Shown: positions 44,352 to 52,489 of the stretch, in pieces | Layout: each line of letters starts with the position of its first letter | Position numbering within the stretch: the first letter of the stretch is position 1 | Assembly: GCA_937928545.1 (NCBI GenBank) | Contig: CALGJQ010000008.1 | Location: 1-64,000 of the forward strand | Direction of reading: 5' to 3' | DNA length: 64,000 bases | From: an uncultured Verrucomicrobiales bacterium | Lineage (GTDB): Bacteria > Verrucomicrobiota > Verrucomicrobiia > Verrucomicrobiales > Akkermansiaceae | Notes under the pieces: generated by a model | Seen by the model: the letters and a program-made list of their open reading frames with translations, nothing else | Told to the model about the DNA's origin: nothing | Databases searched by the model: none | Program-made: the position numbers and the translations under genes

Positions 44352-45659
44352 CTATTTGCTCTTATCCTCAACAAGAAGTCCGTTGAGTGCGAATATCTTT
44401 TGATCTACCTCTTTAGTCGATTGCCCTAGCGATTCAGCGCTCGGTCCAAATGACTCACAAATGAAAGCGGCAGGACGGGTGATTTCAATTCTTAGGGAAT
44501 GAACAATTAAAGTATCTCCGCGAATATCAGCGATTTTGGACCCCACGGACCCTGACATATATAGTCGCAAAAAATCAAACTTACTTAAAGACGTCCCCTC
44601 GACAACTTCGGATTTCCATTTGCCTATCTTTCCTTCTGTTCGCTCTCCAAGCGGGAAGCCTCCCCCTTGCTGGTAGCTCCAACCTGACACCTTCCGGTTA
44701 GACTTAGGAACCAAATACTCGAAAGTAATCTTGAATCCAGAACTGACATTTTCAGGAGGTAGAGTTCCAGGCGGTAGACTAATCATGGGATTCTTTGCTT
44801 TCTCATTGATAGTCAGAATCAGACCCGATTTCCCATCCACTTCAACGACCTTTCCTGAATCAATATCTAATGCCACGAGTGGCTCTAGGCCTTCTTTATC
44901 AAACTTGTGATCAAAGACTGTAAATGATTCACCTTGGAAGCCTTCAGCTCCTAAAAATCCTCCAAGCCTGAGGGCACTAGTCTCTCCCTTTTCTTTTTTG
45001 GATCCAGTGATCTCTACCACGTTTTCGATCGGACTATCGAATGAAACTTTTCCTTCCGTATCATATCTCACCAGAACCTCAATATTGTCGCCTTGGCGCC
45101 GAAGTCGGAAAGCACTTTTTGCACCACCGCTTTTTCCCACTCTTTTGAGAAACTGGCGGGCACCTACGATACTCGGAGCTATTTTCAAGGATTCTTGCTG
45201 GGCCTTAACTTTCAAGGCACTCTCTAAATCACCATTCTTAGTGAGAGTGGTCGCAAATTTTTCCAAGAGCTTGTCCATTTTGTCAGCACTTTTAACGAGA
45301 GCTTCACCGTGTTCTTGCTGAATTCTAATGTAGGATTTTGTGAATAGTTTGCGGGCGGAAATCAGACCAGAAGGAGCTGTCGGTCTGAGGGCAGTGAGAG
45401 GCCATTTTCCCTGCGAAACTTCGGTAATTTCTTTCTTAACCCGAAGCGCGTCATTGAGCCTATTTCCGTTCTGATACTTTATCTGAAGTTTCTGAAGAGC
45501 CTCTTGGTAACTACCACCTAATTTTGTCGTTTTTGTTTCCAGAGTTTTTTGAATCCTAAGCTCATGAGCTTTGAAAGACGCCAACAGCTCCGTAAGGGAC
45601 TCACCAAAAATAGGTGCCCCCAGGAGGACGTTTACCAGAAAAATCAGGAGGATCTTCAT
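44352..45659 (-). CDS. Secreted coiled-coil hypothetical protein between cysD and cysN
   Basis: This 435-residue protein has a signal peptide (MKILLIFLVNVLLGAPIFGE), a helical region with repeated pieces (LGGSYQEALQKLQIKYQNGN, RLNDALRVKKEIT; KMDKLLEKFATTLTKNGDLE, SALKVKAQQE) and a beta-rich C-terminal half. The helical repeats resemble those common in secreted proteins of Planctomycetota and Verrucomicrobiota. I do not recognise a function. Its position inside the sulfate activation genes is unexpected, since cysD and cysN are usually adjacent. Confidence 0.8.
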   Translation of the reverse strand: MKILLIFLVNVLLGAPIFGESLTELLASFKAHELRIQKTLETKTTKLGGSYQEALQKLQIKYQNGNRLNDALRVKKEITEVSQGKWPLTALRPTAPSGLISARKLFTKSYIRIQQEHGEALVKSADKMDKLLEKFATTLTKNGDLESALKVKAQQESLKIAPSIVGARQFLKRVGKSGGAKSAFRLRRQGDNIEVLVRYDTEGKVSFDSPIENVVEITGSKKEKGETSALRLGGFLGAEGFQGESFTVFDHKFDKEGLEPLVALDIDSGKVVEVDGKSGLILTINEKAKNPMISLPPGTLPPENVSSGFKITFEYLVPKSNRKVSGWSYQQGGGFPLGERTEGKIGKWKSEVVEGTSLSKFDFLRLYMSGSVGSKIADIRGDTLIVHSLRIEITRPAAFICESFGPSAESLGQSTKEVDQKIFALNGLLVEDKSK

Positions 45660-45684
45660 GCTGCCATTATCTCACAAGGGGCGC

Positions 45685-46590
45685 TTAAAAATACCCCTCT
45701 TTTTTTCGATCTTCCATTGCAGTTTCAGAGCGTTTGTCATCTGCACGGTTGCCTCGCTCGGTCTGGCGAGCGGCTGCGACTTCTTCAATGATTTTCTCGA
45801 TGGTATCAGCGCTGGACTCGACAGCACCTGTGATAGTGGCATCACCCATCGTGCGAAAACGGATCATTTTGTTTTCAACAACTTCACTCTCTCGTGGCTG
45901 AACAAACTCCGAGACAGCGAGAATAACGCCATTCCTAGTCACAGTGTCGCGTTTGTGTGCGTAGTAGAGGCTGGGAAGTTCGATGCCTTCCTGCTTCATG
46001 TACATCCACACGTCCATCTCAGTGAAGTTTGAAAGGGGAAAAACACGAAAATTTTCACCAGGTTGCTTTCGACCATTGAAGAGGTTCCAGAGCTCAGGAC
46101 GCTGGTTTTTAGGATCCCATTCGCCAAAGTCATTGCGATGAGAAAAGAATCGCTCTTTTGCCCGAGCCTTCTCTTCATCACGACGGCCTCCTCCAAGGAC
46201 AGCATCGTACTGCTGCTCTTCGATCGTCTCGAGAAGAGTGACCGTTTGGAGTTTGTTTCGAGAAGCATTGAGGCCAGTTTCCTCAACAGCCGTTCCCTTG
46301 TTAATAGAGTCTTGAACTAGGCCGACGTGGAGACGCGCTCCAATTTTATCAGCATAAGCATCGCGAAAGCTAATTGTTTCAGGAAAATTATGCCCCGTAT
46401 CAACGTGCACAAGAGGGAAAGGAATCCGGCTTGGATAAAATGCTTTTTTGGCAAGGTGTGCCATAACGATTGAGTCCTTACCCGCCGAGAATAGGAGGCC
46501 TGGATTCTCGAACTGAGCAGCTGTTTCACGGAGAATGAAGATCGCTTCAGCCTCCAGCTGATCGAGATGGCTTAAGTTATAGTCTGCCAT
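45685..46590 (-). CDS. cysD: Sulfate adenylyltransferase subunit 2
   Basis: This 301-residue ATP-pyrophosphatase forms APS from ATP and sulfate. Signature pieces are LLFSAGKDSIVMAHLAKKAF (PP-loop), PFPLVHVDTGHNFPETISFR, DAVLGGGRRDEEKARAKERF and FPLSNFTEMDVWMYMKQEGI. The end (SSADTIEKIIEEVAAARQTE, then RGNRADDKRSETAMEDRKKEGYF split by the limit) is the typical CysD tail. It lies between cysC and the secreted-protein gene. Confidence 0.97.
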   Translation of the reverse strand: MADYNLSHLDQLEAEAIFILRETAAQFENPGLLFSAGKDSIVMAHLAKKAFYPSRIPFPLVHVDTGHNFPETISFRDAYADKIGARLHVGLVQDSINKGTAVEETGLNASRNKLQTVTLLETIEEQQYDAVLGGGRRDEEKARAKERFFSHRNDFGEWDPKNQRPELWNLFNGRKQPGENFRVFPLSNFTEMDVWMYMKQEGIELPSLYYAHKRDTVTRNGVILAVSEFVQPRESEVVENKMIRFRTMGDATITGAVESSADTIEKIIEEVAAARQTERGNRADDKRSETAMEDRKKEGYF

Positions 46591-46694
46591 AAGATTATTA
46601 AATTTATCAGGTTAATCAGGAATTAGCGAAAGCTGGGTGGTAATTTGAGGAGAGGAGCTTGGCAAGTTTTTTCACTTCATCCGCTGCCATCCTA

Positions 46695-47285
46695 TTAGGA
46701 GGCCATGGAAAGAAGCTCAATAACTTGAGCGGCAGACTCCATGACTTCAGTCGTTTCAGTGTCTACGATGAGCTCGGCAAACTCGGGTTCTTCGAAGCCC
46801 GAATCCTTGCCGGTAAACTGCTTGATTTCTCCAGACTCCACTTTGGCGTATAAGCCTTTCGGATCTCTTTTAGCACAAGTTTCAAAGGAGGCCTTAATGT
46901 AGATTCCCTGAAATCCTGATCCGACAATCTGGCGAGCACTTGAACGAAAAACTTTCTTCGGAGTAATGACACTCACAATGACGATCGCTCCCTGACTCGC
47001 GAACATCTTAGCAACTTCGGCAACGCGACGGACGTTCTCCTCGCGGTCTTTGTCACTAAAGCCCAAATCAGAATTCAGACCGTGGCGAAAGTTATCACCA
47101 TCAAGGATAACGACATAGCGACCCAAGTCATGTAAGGTCCGCTCAACTGCAGCGGCGATTGTGGATTTCCCTGATCCACTTAAGCCATACATCCAAAGAA
47201 CAGTTCCTTTTTGGCCTAGCAGCTCAGCTTTCTCGTCTGGCGAAACGAAACGATGGAACTGGGTATGGATATTATTCTGAGACAT
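46695..47285 (-). CDS. cysC: Adenylyl-sulfate kinase
   Basis: This 196-residue enzyme phosphorylates APS to PAPS. The P-loop is WMYGLSGSGKSTIAAAVERT; VILDGDNFRHGLNSDLGFSD, DREENVRRVAEVAKMF and IKASFETCAKRDPKGLYAK are family hallmarks. PAPS is the sulfate donor for the sulfotransferase in the same operon. No PAPS reductase or sulfite reductase gene is nearby, which points to sulfation rather than assimilation. It overlaps the GT26 gene by 14 bases. Confidence 0.97.
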   Translation of the reverse strand: MSQNNIHTQFHRFVSPDEKAELLGQKGTVLWMYGLSGSGKSTIAAAVERTLHDLGRYVVILDGDNFRHGLNSDLGFSDKDREENVRRVAEVAKMFASQGAIVIVSVITPKKVFRSSARQIVGSGFQGIYIKASFETCAKRDPKGLYAKVESGEIKQFTGKDSGFEEPEFAELIVDTETTEVMESAAQVIELLSMAS

Positions 47286-48030
47286 GATCCTTCAGTGAAT
47301 AGTAGAGAAAGAGACTATTGTGGACCGCATAGCGCTTAAAAAGTCTTCGCGGTTCAGCGCAAAGACGATAGAGCCACTCCATTCCAAGCTTCTGAACTAA
47401 GGCGGGAGCTTGTTTAACTTCTCCGGCGTGAAAAGCGAAAGCTGCTCCAACTCCAAAATAGACCGCGGGAGGCAGGCTATCGAGATGATCGGAAATCCAA
47501 GATTCTTGTTTCGGACAACCGAGCCCCACCCAAACATAATTAGCGCGTGATTCTTGAATGAGCTTCATAATTTTCTGATGCTCGTCATCCGGCCATTCCC
47601 CAAATGGAGGCGAATAGATTCCCGAAATATGGTTCTTCGAGAAACGTTCTTTGAGTTTGTCGAGAGTACTTTGAGAACCTCCTAGAAAGAAGTGCCCTTG
47701 ATTACCATCACCCTCTGTCGCCTTCAGCACTTCTAACATAAGTGAGGGGCCATAAACTCGGTCGGTCAGCTTCTCTGATTCTGGAAGTTGAGTATTCAAG
47801 GTCCAGACGAGAGGCATTCCGTCAGGGCAAATAAGATCAAACCTTCGCATGACTTTTCCATACTCTTCATCATGCCTCGCATGAGAAAGGAGATGGGTAT
47901 TCGCAGCACTTACCGCATAGGGCCGGTCTCCAAGCTTGGCTCGATCAACGCACCAATCCCTAGCTTCTTCGTAGTGTGTTACCGCTACGGGGAAGCCAAT
48001 GACTGGCTTGGTTTTTAGGGAGATAGCCAA
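47272..48030 (-). CDS. WecG/TagA/CpsF family glycosyltransferase
   Basis: This 252-residue protein matches GT26: YAVSAANTHLLSHARHDEEY, ICPDGMPLVWTLN, VYGPSLMLEVLKATEGDG, FLGGSQSTLDKLKERF and WVGLGCPKQESWISDHLDSL. It transfers a sugar, often ManNAc-type, onto a lipid-linked acceptor. The start is TTG at 48030; no in-frame ATG is close. GAGGG of the gmd end may act as its ribosome binding site. Confidence 0.9.
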   Translation of the reverse strand: MAISLKTKPVIGFPVAVTHYEEARDWCVDRAKLGDRPYAVSAANTHLLSHARHDEEYGKVMRRFDLICPDGMPLVWTLNTQLPESEKLTDRVYGPSLMLEVLKATEGDGNQGHFFLGGSQSTLDKLKERFSKNHISGIYSPPFGEWPDDEHQKIMKLIQESRANYVWVGLGCPKQESWISDHLDSLPPAVYFGVGAAFAFHAGEVKQAPALVQKLGMEWLYRLCAEPRRLFKRYAVHNSLFLYYSLKDHVSE

Positions 48031-48036
48031 TGTATT

Positions 48037-49155
48037 TTAACCCTCGGTTGCAACAGAAACCTTGTGACCATGTTTCTTAAGAAGAGCGTGTTGCTTTGCT
48101 TTTTCGAGGTCATGCGCGACCATCTCAGAACACATTTCTTCAACCGTAATTTCAGGAACCCATCCGAGCTTCTCTTTCGCCTTAGAAGGGTCACCGAGGA
48201 GAGTCTCCACTTCTGCTGGGCGGAAGTAACGCGGATCTACTTTCACGATGACATCACCAACCTTAAGTGCAGGTGACTTTTCTTGATCAACTGACTTGAT
48301 GGTGGCTATTTCCTCAATTCCCTCACCGGAAAATTCTAGCTCAATTCCAGCTTCTTTTGCCGAAAGACTGACAAACTCACGAACTGAAATTTGTTTGCCT
48401 GTCGCGATGACGTAATCTTCAGCGCTATCTTGTTGAAGCATCATCCACTGCATTCGCACGTAGTCTTTGGCGTGGCCCCAGTCTCGTAGAGCATCCATAT
48501 TTCCAAGGAAGAGACACTTCTCCAGTCCTTGGGAAATATTGGCAATGGCGCGGGTGATTTTTCGAGTTACGAAAGTCTCACCGCGACGTGGCGATTCATG
48601 GTTAAAAAGAATTCCGTTACAAGCATACATCCCATAAGACTCTCGATAGTTCACCGTGATCCAGTAGGCATACATTTTCGCAGCTGCGTAGGGGCTACGA
48701 GGATAGAATGGCGTTGTCTCCTTCTGAGGAATCTCTTGAACTTCACCAAAAAGTTCCGAAGTAGATGCCTGATAAAAACGAGTCTTCTTTTCGAGACCCA
48801 AAAAGCGAATCGCTTCCAACAGGCGTAGTGTTCCAATCGCATCAACATCCGCGGTGTATTCTGGAGATTCAAAGGAAACGGCGACGTGCGACTGAGCACC
48901 CAAGTTATAGACCTCGTCCGGCTGAACTTCGCTGATGATTCGCGTGAGGTTCGATGTATCAGTCAGATCACCGTAGTGCAGCTTAAAGCGAGCACTCTCA
49001 ACGTGTGGATCTTCATAAATATGATCAACTCGCTCCGTGTTGAATGAAGACGCACGGCGCTTAATACCGTGAACTTCGTATCCTTTTTCTAGCAAAAACT
49101 CTGCGAGATAGGATCCATCTTGACCGGTGATTCCAGTGATAAGGGCCTTTTTCAT
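48037..49155 (-). CDS. gmd: GDP-mannose 4,6-dehydratase
   Basis: This 372-residue SDR enzyme starts GDP-fucose synthesis from GDP-mannose. Visible are [68 protein letters not shown] and [20 protein letters not shown] (Tyr-x3-Lys). The C-terminus ([20 protein letters not shown]) fits well. fcl follows upstream in the operon order, completing the GDP-L-fucose pathway. Confidence 0.97.
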   Translation of the reverse strand: MKKALITGITGQDGSYLAEFLLEKGYEVHGIKRRASSFNTERVDHIYEDPHVESARFKLHYGDLTDTSNLTRIISEVQPDEVYNLGAQSHVAVSFESPEYTADVDAIGTLRLLEAIRFLGLEKKTRFYQASTSELFGEVQEIPQKETTPFYPRSPYAAAKMYAYWITVNYRESYGMYACNGILFNHESPRRGETFVTRKITRAIANISQGLEKCLFLGNMDALRDWGHAKDYVRMQWMMLQQDSAEDYVIATGKQISVREFVSLSAKEAGIELEFSGEGIEEIATIKSVDQEKSPALKVGDVIVKVDPRYFRPAEVETLLGDPSKAKEKLGWVPEITVEEMCSEMVAHDLEKAKQHALLKKHGHKVSVATEG

Positions 49156-49167
49156 AAGTCGTGTTTT

Positions 49168-50103
49168 TTAAAGTCGAGCTGTTCCCGAATCGAGAGTTGC
49201 TAAAAAGTCTTGATAAGCTCCTGCCAATCCATCGGCAAAGGAGATCTTCGCTTTCCAGCCCGTTTCATTGAGACTTGAAACGTCCAAAAGTTTACGAGGA
49301 GTGCCGTCTGGCTTACTCGGATCAGTTGTGATTTCTCCCTCGAAGCCAACTGTCTTGGCAACGAGCTGAGCGAGTCCCAAGATTGTCACGTCTTCACCGA
49401 CGCCCAAGTTAACCCAGTCTGGTGGATCGGCGTGATCAAGAAGGTGAAAACAAGCCTCCGCAAGATCATCAACATGGAGAAACTCGCGACGTGGAGTCCC
49501 ACTCCCCCAAATCTGAACCTCTTTATCGCCTCGTTCTTTTGCTTCGTGAAAGCGGCGAATCAAAGCTGGAATAACGTGGGAATTTTCGGGGTGATAATTG
49601 TCACCTGGCCCGTAGAGGTTCGTCGGCATTGCCGAATGATACATCAATCCATACTGAGCTCGATAATGCTGACACATTTTCAGACCTGCAATTTTGGCGA
49701 CCGCATAGGCTTCGTTGGTCACTTCAAGCGGGCTTGTCAAAAGACAATCTTCTGGCATCGGCTGTGGAGCCATTTTGGGATAAATACAGGAACTGCCGAG
49801 AAAGAGAACCCGCTCGATTCCCGCTTGCCGAGATCCCTCAATCAGATTTGTCGCAATCACGAGATTCTCGTAGATGAATTCGGCAGGGTAAGTCGAATTT
49901 GCGTGAATCCCTCCTACCTTTGCGGCCGCGATAACAACTTGATCCGGCTTGTTTTCGGCCAACCACTGGTGACATGCCGATTGATCTAGGAGATTTAGTT
50001 CATCTCGTGTGGCCGTGAGGACCTCAAAGCCTCCTCGTTTCTCGGCCTCCCGAACAAGCGCCGAACCAACCATACCGCGATGTCCTGCAATAAAAATTTT
50101 CAT
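49168..50103 (-). CDS. fcl: GDP-L-fucose synthase
   Basis: This 311-residue enzyme epimerises and reduces GDP-4-keto-6-deoxymannose to GDP-L-fucose. It starts [20 protein letters not shown], and has [60 protein letters not shown] (Tyr-x3-Lys) and [20 protein letters not shown]. It overlaps the aminotransferase gene by 4 bases and precedes gmd by 12 bases. Confidence 0.97.
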   Translation of the reverse strand: MKIFIAGHRGMVGSALVREAEKRGGFEVLTATRDELNLLDQSACHQWLAENKPDQVVIAAAKVGGIHANSTYPAEFIYENLVIATNLIEGSRQAGIERVLFLGSSCIYPKMAPQPMPEDCLLTSPLEVTNEAYAVAKIAGLKMCQHYRAQYGLMYHSAMPTNLYGPGDNYHPENSHVIPALIRRFHEAKERGDKEVQIWGSGTPRREFLHVDDLAEACFHLLDHADPPDWVNLGVGEDVTILGLAQLVAKTVGFEGEITTDPSKPDGTPRKLLDVSSLNETGWKAKISFADGLAGAYQDFLATLDSGTARL

Positions 50104-51212
50104 GACTTAAAAAAGGAATTTACAACTTTGGCAACTCGTTCACGCCGTTCGTCCCCCAGTTCTGCATAAACTGGAATACTCAAAACCTCCTGCGCCAGTT
50201 TTTCCGCAACTGGTAATTTTGTTTCCGGCAGCTGGTTGAAGCACTCTTGCTTGTGTAAAGGAACGGGATAGTAGATTTCGCAACCCACGTCGTTTTCCAG
50301 AAGGTGAGCTTTTAGAGCATCTCTTTCACCATGCACCTTCATCGTAAATTGATTCCAAATCACCCCATCATCCGCTCCGCCTGATAGAGGTAGAGTTACG
50401 CGGGATGAATCTAACTCAGCAAACTCCGCTAAATAGTAGGCAGCATTTTCAGCTCGCCCGCGTCCATAAGAATCAAGGTGCGGTAGCTTTTTTCTTAAGA
50501 GAGCTGCTTGTAAGGCATCAATCCTGAAATTTCCTCCAACCTCCGAATGGTAATACTTTGGAAACATTCCGTGGTTTCTCAAACGCTTCACCGCCTCCGC
50601 TCGCTCGTCGTCATCGCAACTCACCAACCCAGCATCACCAAAGCCACCGAGATTCTTCGATGGAAAAAAACTATAAGTTCCAAAGTCCCCCATCGTGCCG
50701 CACTTCTTACTACAAATCGAAGCTCCGAGCGACTGAGCGGTATCTTCGATCACCACCAAGGAGTGTTTTCTCGCGAAAGCTTTTACCTTCCCCATCGCAG
50801 CACACCTTCCAAACAAATGAACCGGCACAATCGCCTTGGTCCTTTCATTTACCAAGTCATCCGCGCCTCTCAGATCGAGGTTAAAGCTTTCTTCATCTGA
50901 ATCCACAAAGACCGGAACAGCTCCAATTCGCATAATGCTCCCTGCGGTCGCGAAAAAGGTAAACGAAGGACAAATGACTTCATCACCGGCCGTCACGCCC
51001 GCCGCCATTAGAGCCACAATCAAGGCATCCGTGCCCGAAGAAACCCCTATTGCATGTGCCGTTCCTAGATAACTAGCAGCTTCTTCTTCAAAAGCCTCAA
51101 CCTCCGGACCTAAAATAAAGTAACCAGAATCTAAGACGCCCTCAAATGCTTCCATCAGCTCATTCTTCAATCCCGCATTTTGAGCAGGAACGTCTAACAA
51201 TGGGACTTTCAC
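50100..51212 (-). CDS. DegT/DnrJ/EryC1/StrS family aminotransferase (first EPS gene)
   Basis: This 370-residue PLP enzyme probably aminates a keto-sugar nucleotide. Pieces: [72 protein letters not shown] and [20 protein letters not shown]-like [16 protein letters not shown] with the PLP lysine. The start is GTG at 51212 with a GAGG site about ten bases upstream. It is the first gene of the 30-kb EPS operon. The ops-like element ends 15 bases before the start codon. Confidence 0.93.
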   Translation of the reverse strand: MKVPLLDVPAQNAGLKNELMEAFEGVLDSGYFILGPEVEAFEEEAASYLGTAHAIGVSSGTDALIVALMAAGVTAGDEVICPSFTFFATAGSIMRIGAVPVFVDSDEESFNLDLRGADDLVNERTKAIVPVHLFGRCAAMGKVKAFARKHSLVVIEDTAQSLGASICSKKCGTMGDFGTYSFFPSKNLGGFGDAGLVSCDDDERAEAVKRLRNHGMFPKYYHSEVGGNFRIDALQAALLRKKLPHLDSYGRGRAENAAYYLAEFAELDSSRVTLPLSGGADDGVIWNQFTMKVHGERDALKAHLLENDVGCEIYYPVPLHKQECFNQLPETKLPVAEKLAQEVLSIPVYAELGDERRERVAKVVNSFFKS

Positions 51213-51226
51213 AGTAGATTTGACCT

Positions 51227-51238
51227 CACGCTACCGCC
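51227..51238 (-). promoter_or_regulatory. ops-like element (RfaH/NusG-paralogue recruitment site)
   Basis: The minus strand reads GGCGGTAGCGTG, an exact 12-base match to the ops element of enterobacterial RfaH-controlled operons. It lies in the leader of the EPS operon, between the likely promoter and the first start codon, and a gene for an RfaH-like protein is immediately upstream. In enterobacteria RNA polymerase pauses at ops and RfaH binds the exposed non-template strand. Whether that holds here is inference. Confidence 0.75.
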
Positions 51239-51249
51239 CTTGGTCGATC

Positions 51250-51265
51250 ATTCTTCGGAAAGAAT
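51250..51265 (-). promoter_or_regulatory. Small hairpin upstream of the ops-like element
   Basis: ATTCTT and AAGAAT form a 6-bp stem around a TCCG loop in the EPS leader RNA, ending about 11 bases before the ops-like site. It could act as a pause hairpin. No T tract follows, so it is not a terminator. Confidence 0.4.
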
Positions 51266-51332
51266 AAAACCTTGGGAAGTCTTCGGGGATTTGTGGGTTG
51301 TTGCAGGGCATCAACTCAGTGGGTTGAAAGGA

Positions 51333-51361
51333 ATCACAAAGCTAAGGCTTGTTCAATTCAA
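51333..51361 (-). promoter_or_regulatory. Candidate EPS operon promoter
   Basis: On the minus strand TTGAAT (51361-51356) and TGTGAT (51338-51333) are separated by 17 bases, giving a plausible housekeeping promoter. The -35 lies inside the palindromic operator, so a bound regulator would block it. The predicted leader is about 110 bases and contains the hairpin and ops-like site. Confidence 0.4.
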
Positions 51362-51370
51362 AATGAACAA
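51349..51370. promoter_or_regulatory. Palindromic operator, copy 1 (EPS promoter)
   Basis: TTGTTCA-N8-TGAACAA with perfect 7-bp arms. It differs from copy 2 at one position of 22, a spacer base. It lies between the RfaH-like gene and the EPS operon and overlaps the candidate -35. It is probably bound by the GbsR/MarR-type protein encoded at 51941-52441. Confidence 0.7.
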
Positions 51371-51385
51371 TTTCATTTTCCTTGA

Positions 51386-51937
51386 TTAAATTCCCTTCCA
51401 TCCCTCGGGAATATCATGGTCCGCCAAAATTAGACTAAACAAGCTCACTTCCACCGGCTTCTCCTCACCTAAAAATTCCAACAAAAGGCTCACTCGCTCT
51501 GATCCAGGACGTAGCTCGATCACCTTTCCCTCCATTCCCTTAAACGGCCCCTCCGCCACCTCCACTTCATCACCCAGATCCACTTTCCAATTTACCACAA
51601 TCTCATCATCTTCCGCCTCCAATTTCGCCACCTGCTCTTTCAAACCCTCCACAAAAGCCTCAGGCACTTCTGGCACCTTATTTCCAAAACTTATAATCCG
51701 ACTCACCCCAGGTGAATAGCTCACCACCCGACCCATCTCTTCGAGCGAAAACTTCGCTAACAAATACCCCGGAAAAAGAGGCTCCACCCACCAAACCCTT
51801 CCCCGCCTTGTCGTCTTCAAATACCTAAGCCTTGGTAAAAACGCTTCGACACCTTCCAACTGACGAAGGTTCGCAGCGGCCAATTTTTCCCGCTTTAACT
51901 GCGTTCGCAGCACATACCAGCTTCGTTCCACACTCAT
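51386..51937 (-). CDS. RfaH-like NusG paralogue (EPS antitermination factor)
   Basis: This 183-residue protein has a NusG N-terminal domain and a KOW domain. It starts SWYVLRTQLKREKLAAANLR; the segment VWWVEPLFPGYLLAKF (EPLFPGY at 52-58) and PGVSRIISFG align by eye with RfaH EPLFPNYLFVEF and RGVSHFVRFG. The KOW part is LGDEVEVAEGPFKGMEGKVI. RfaH and related proteins (UpxY, LoaP) bind RNA polymerase and prevent early termination in long polysaccharide operons. It is 3 bases after the regulator gene and upstream of the ops-like site. It is unlikely to be the general NusG, which normally lies with secE and ribosomal genes. Confidence 0.9.
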   Translation of the reverse strand: MSVERSWYVLRTQLKREKLAAANLRQLEGVEAFLPRLRYLKTTRRGRVWWVEPLFPGYLLAKFSLEEMGRVVSYSPGVSRIISFGNKVPEVPEAFVEGLKEQVAKLEAEDDEIVVNWKVDLGDEVEVAEGPFKGMEGKVIELRPGSERVSLLLEFLGEEKPVEVSLFSLILADHDIPEGWKGI

Positions 51938-51940
51938 CAG

Positions 51941-52441
51941 CTAGCGCCCCAAGAATTTTTGCAAGAGTGGCAAAACCACCTTCGCTTGCTTTGTCCAGCG
52001 TCCCAAACGCTCTAATCTTCCCGCATAAAAATCTGCCCGAGTATCTCCAGGCATCTCCGCCACCATCTCCTTTAAATTTTTCAACTTCCCCTCCCCACTC
52101 GCCAAGTGCGGCCTCACCTGCTCCTTGATAAAGCCCCCTACCAACTGCTTCAACTCGACATCTGGCTCATAGTAACTCTTCCGCCCCTCGCTCGCGTCAG
52201 ATTCCTTAACCGCTCCCAATTCCCGCAACATTTTTAGCCCCTGGCTCGCCGACCCCTTACTAATCCCCAAGCGCTTCACCAAGTCATCAAGCGACAGCGC
52301 CTCTTGCGACACATAAAGAAGCCCATAAATTTCCCCAATCGATTTAGGTAAACCCAGAATCCGCACCCCATCACAAAAGAAATCAATCACCTGAGCCTCA
52401 AATTCGCTCAATTTCACCTCTTCGTTCACCTCACCGGACAT
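51941..52441 (-). CDS. GbsR/MarR-type transcriptional regulator
   Basis: This 166-residue protein looks like a winged helix-turn-helix regulator of the GbsR branch of MarR proteins: LSEFEAQVIDFFCDGVRILG, LPKSIGEIYGLLYVSQEALS, LDDLVKRLGISKGSASQGLK (recognition helix) and MLRELGAVKESDASEGRKSY. The rest is helical and likely for dimerisation or ligand sensing. The ligand is unknown. It is followed 3 bases later by the RfaH-like gene, and palindromes lie both before it and after that gene, which suggests self-regulation plus control of the EPS operon. Confidence 0.88.
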   Translation of the reverse strand: MSGEVNEEVKLSEFEAQVIDFFCDGVRILGLPKSIGEIYGLLYVSQEALSLDDLVKRLGISKGSASQGLKMLRELGAVKESDASEGRKSYYEPDVELKQLVGGFIKEQVRPHLASGEGKLKNLKEMVAEMPGDTRADFYAGRLERLGRWTKQAKVVLPLLQKFLGR

Positions 52442-52467
52442 GCCTCAAAAAGCCACAAAAGTCCTAT

Positions 52468-52489
52468 TTGTTCAATTTAAAATGAACAA
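52468..52489. promoter_or_regulatory. Palindromic operator, copy 2 (regulator promoter)
   Basis: TTGTTCA-N8-TGAACAA again, 26 bases before the regulator start codon and directly against the stop codon of the upstream sulfatase gene. Its match with copy 1 (21 of 22) is much closer than expected for unrelated intergenic sequence. It likely serves autoregulation. Confidence 0.7.
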
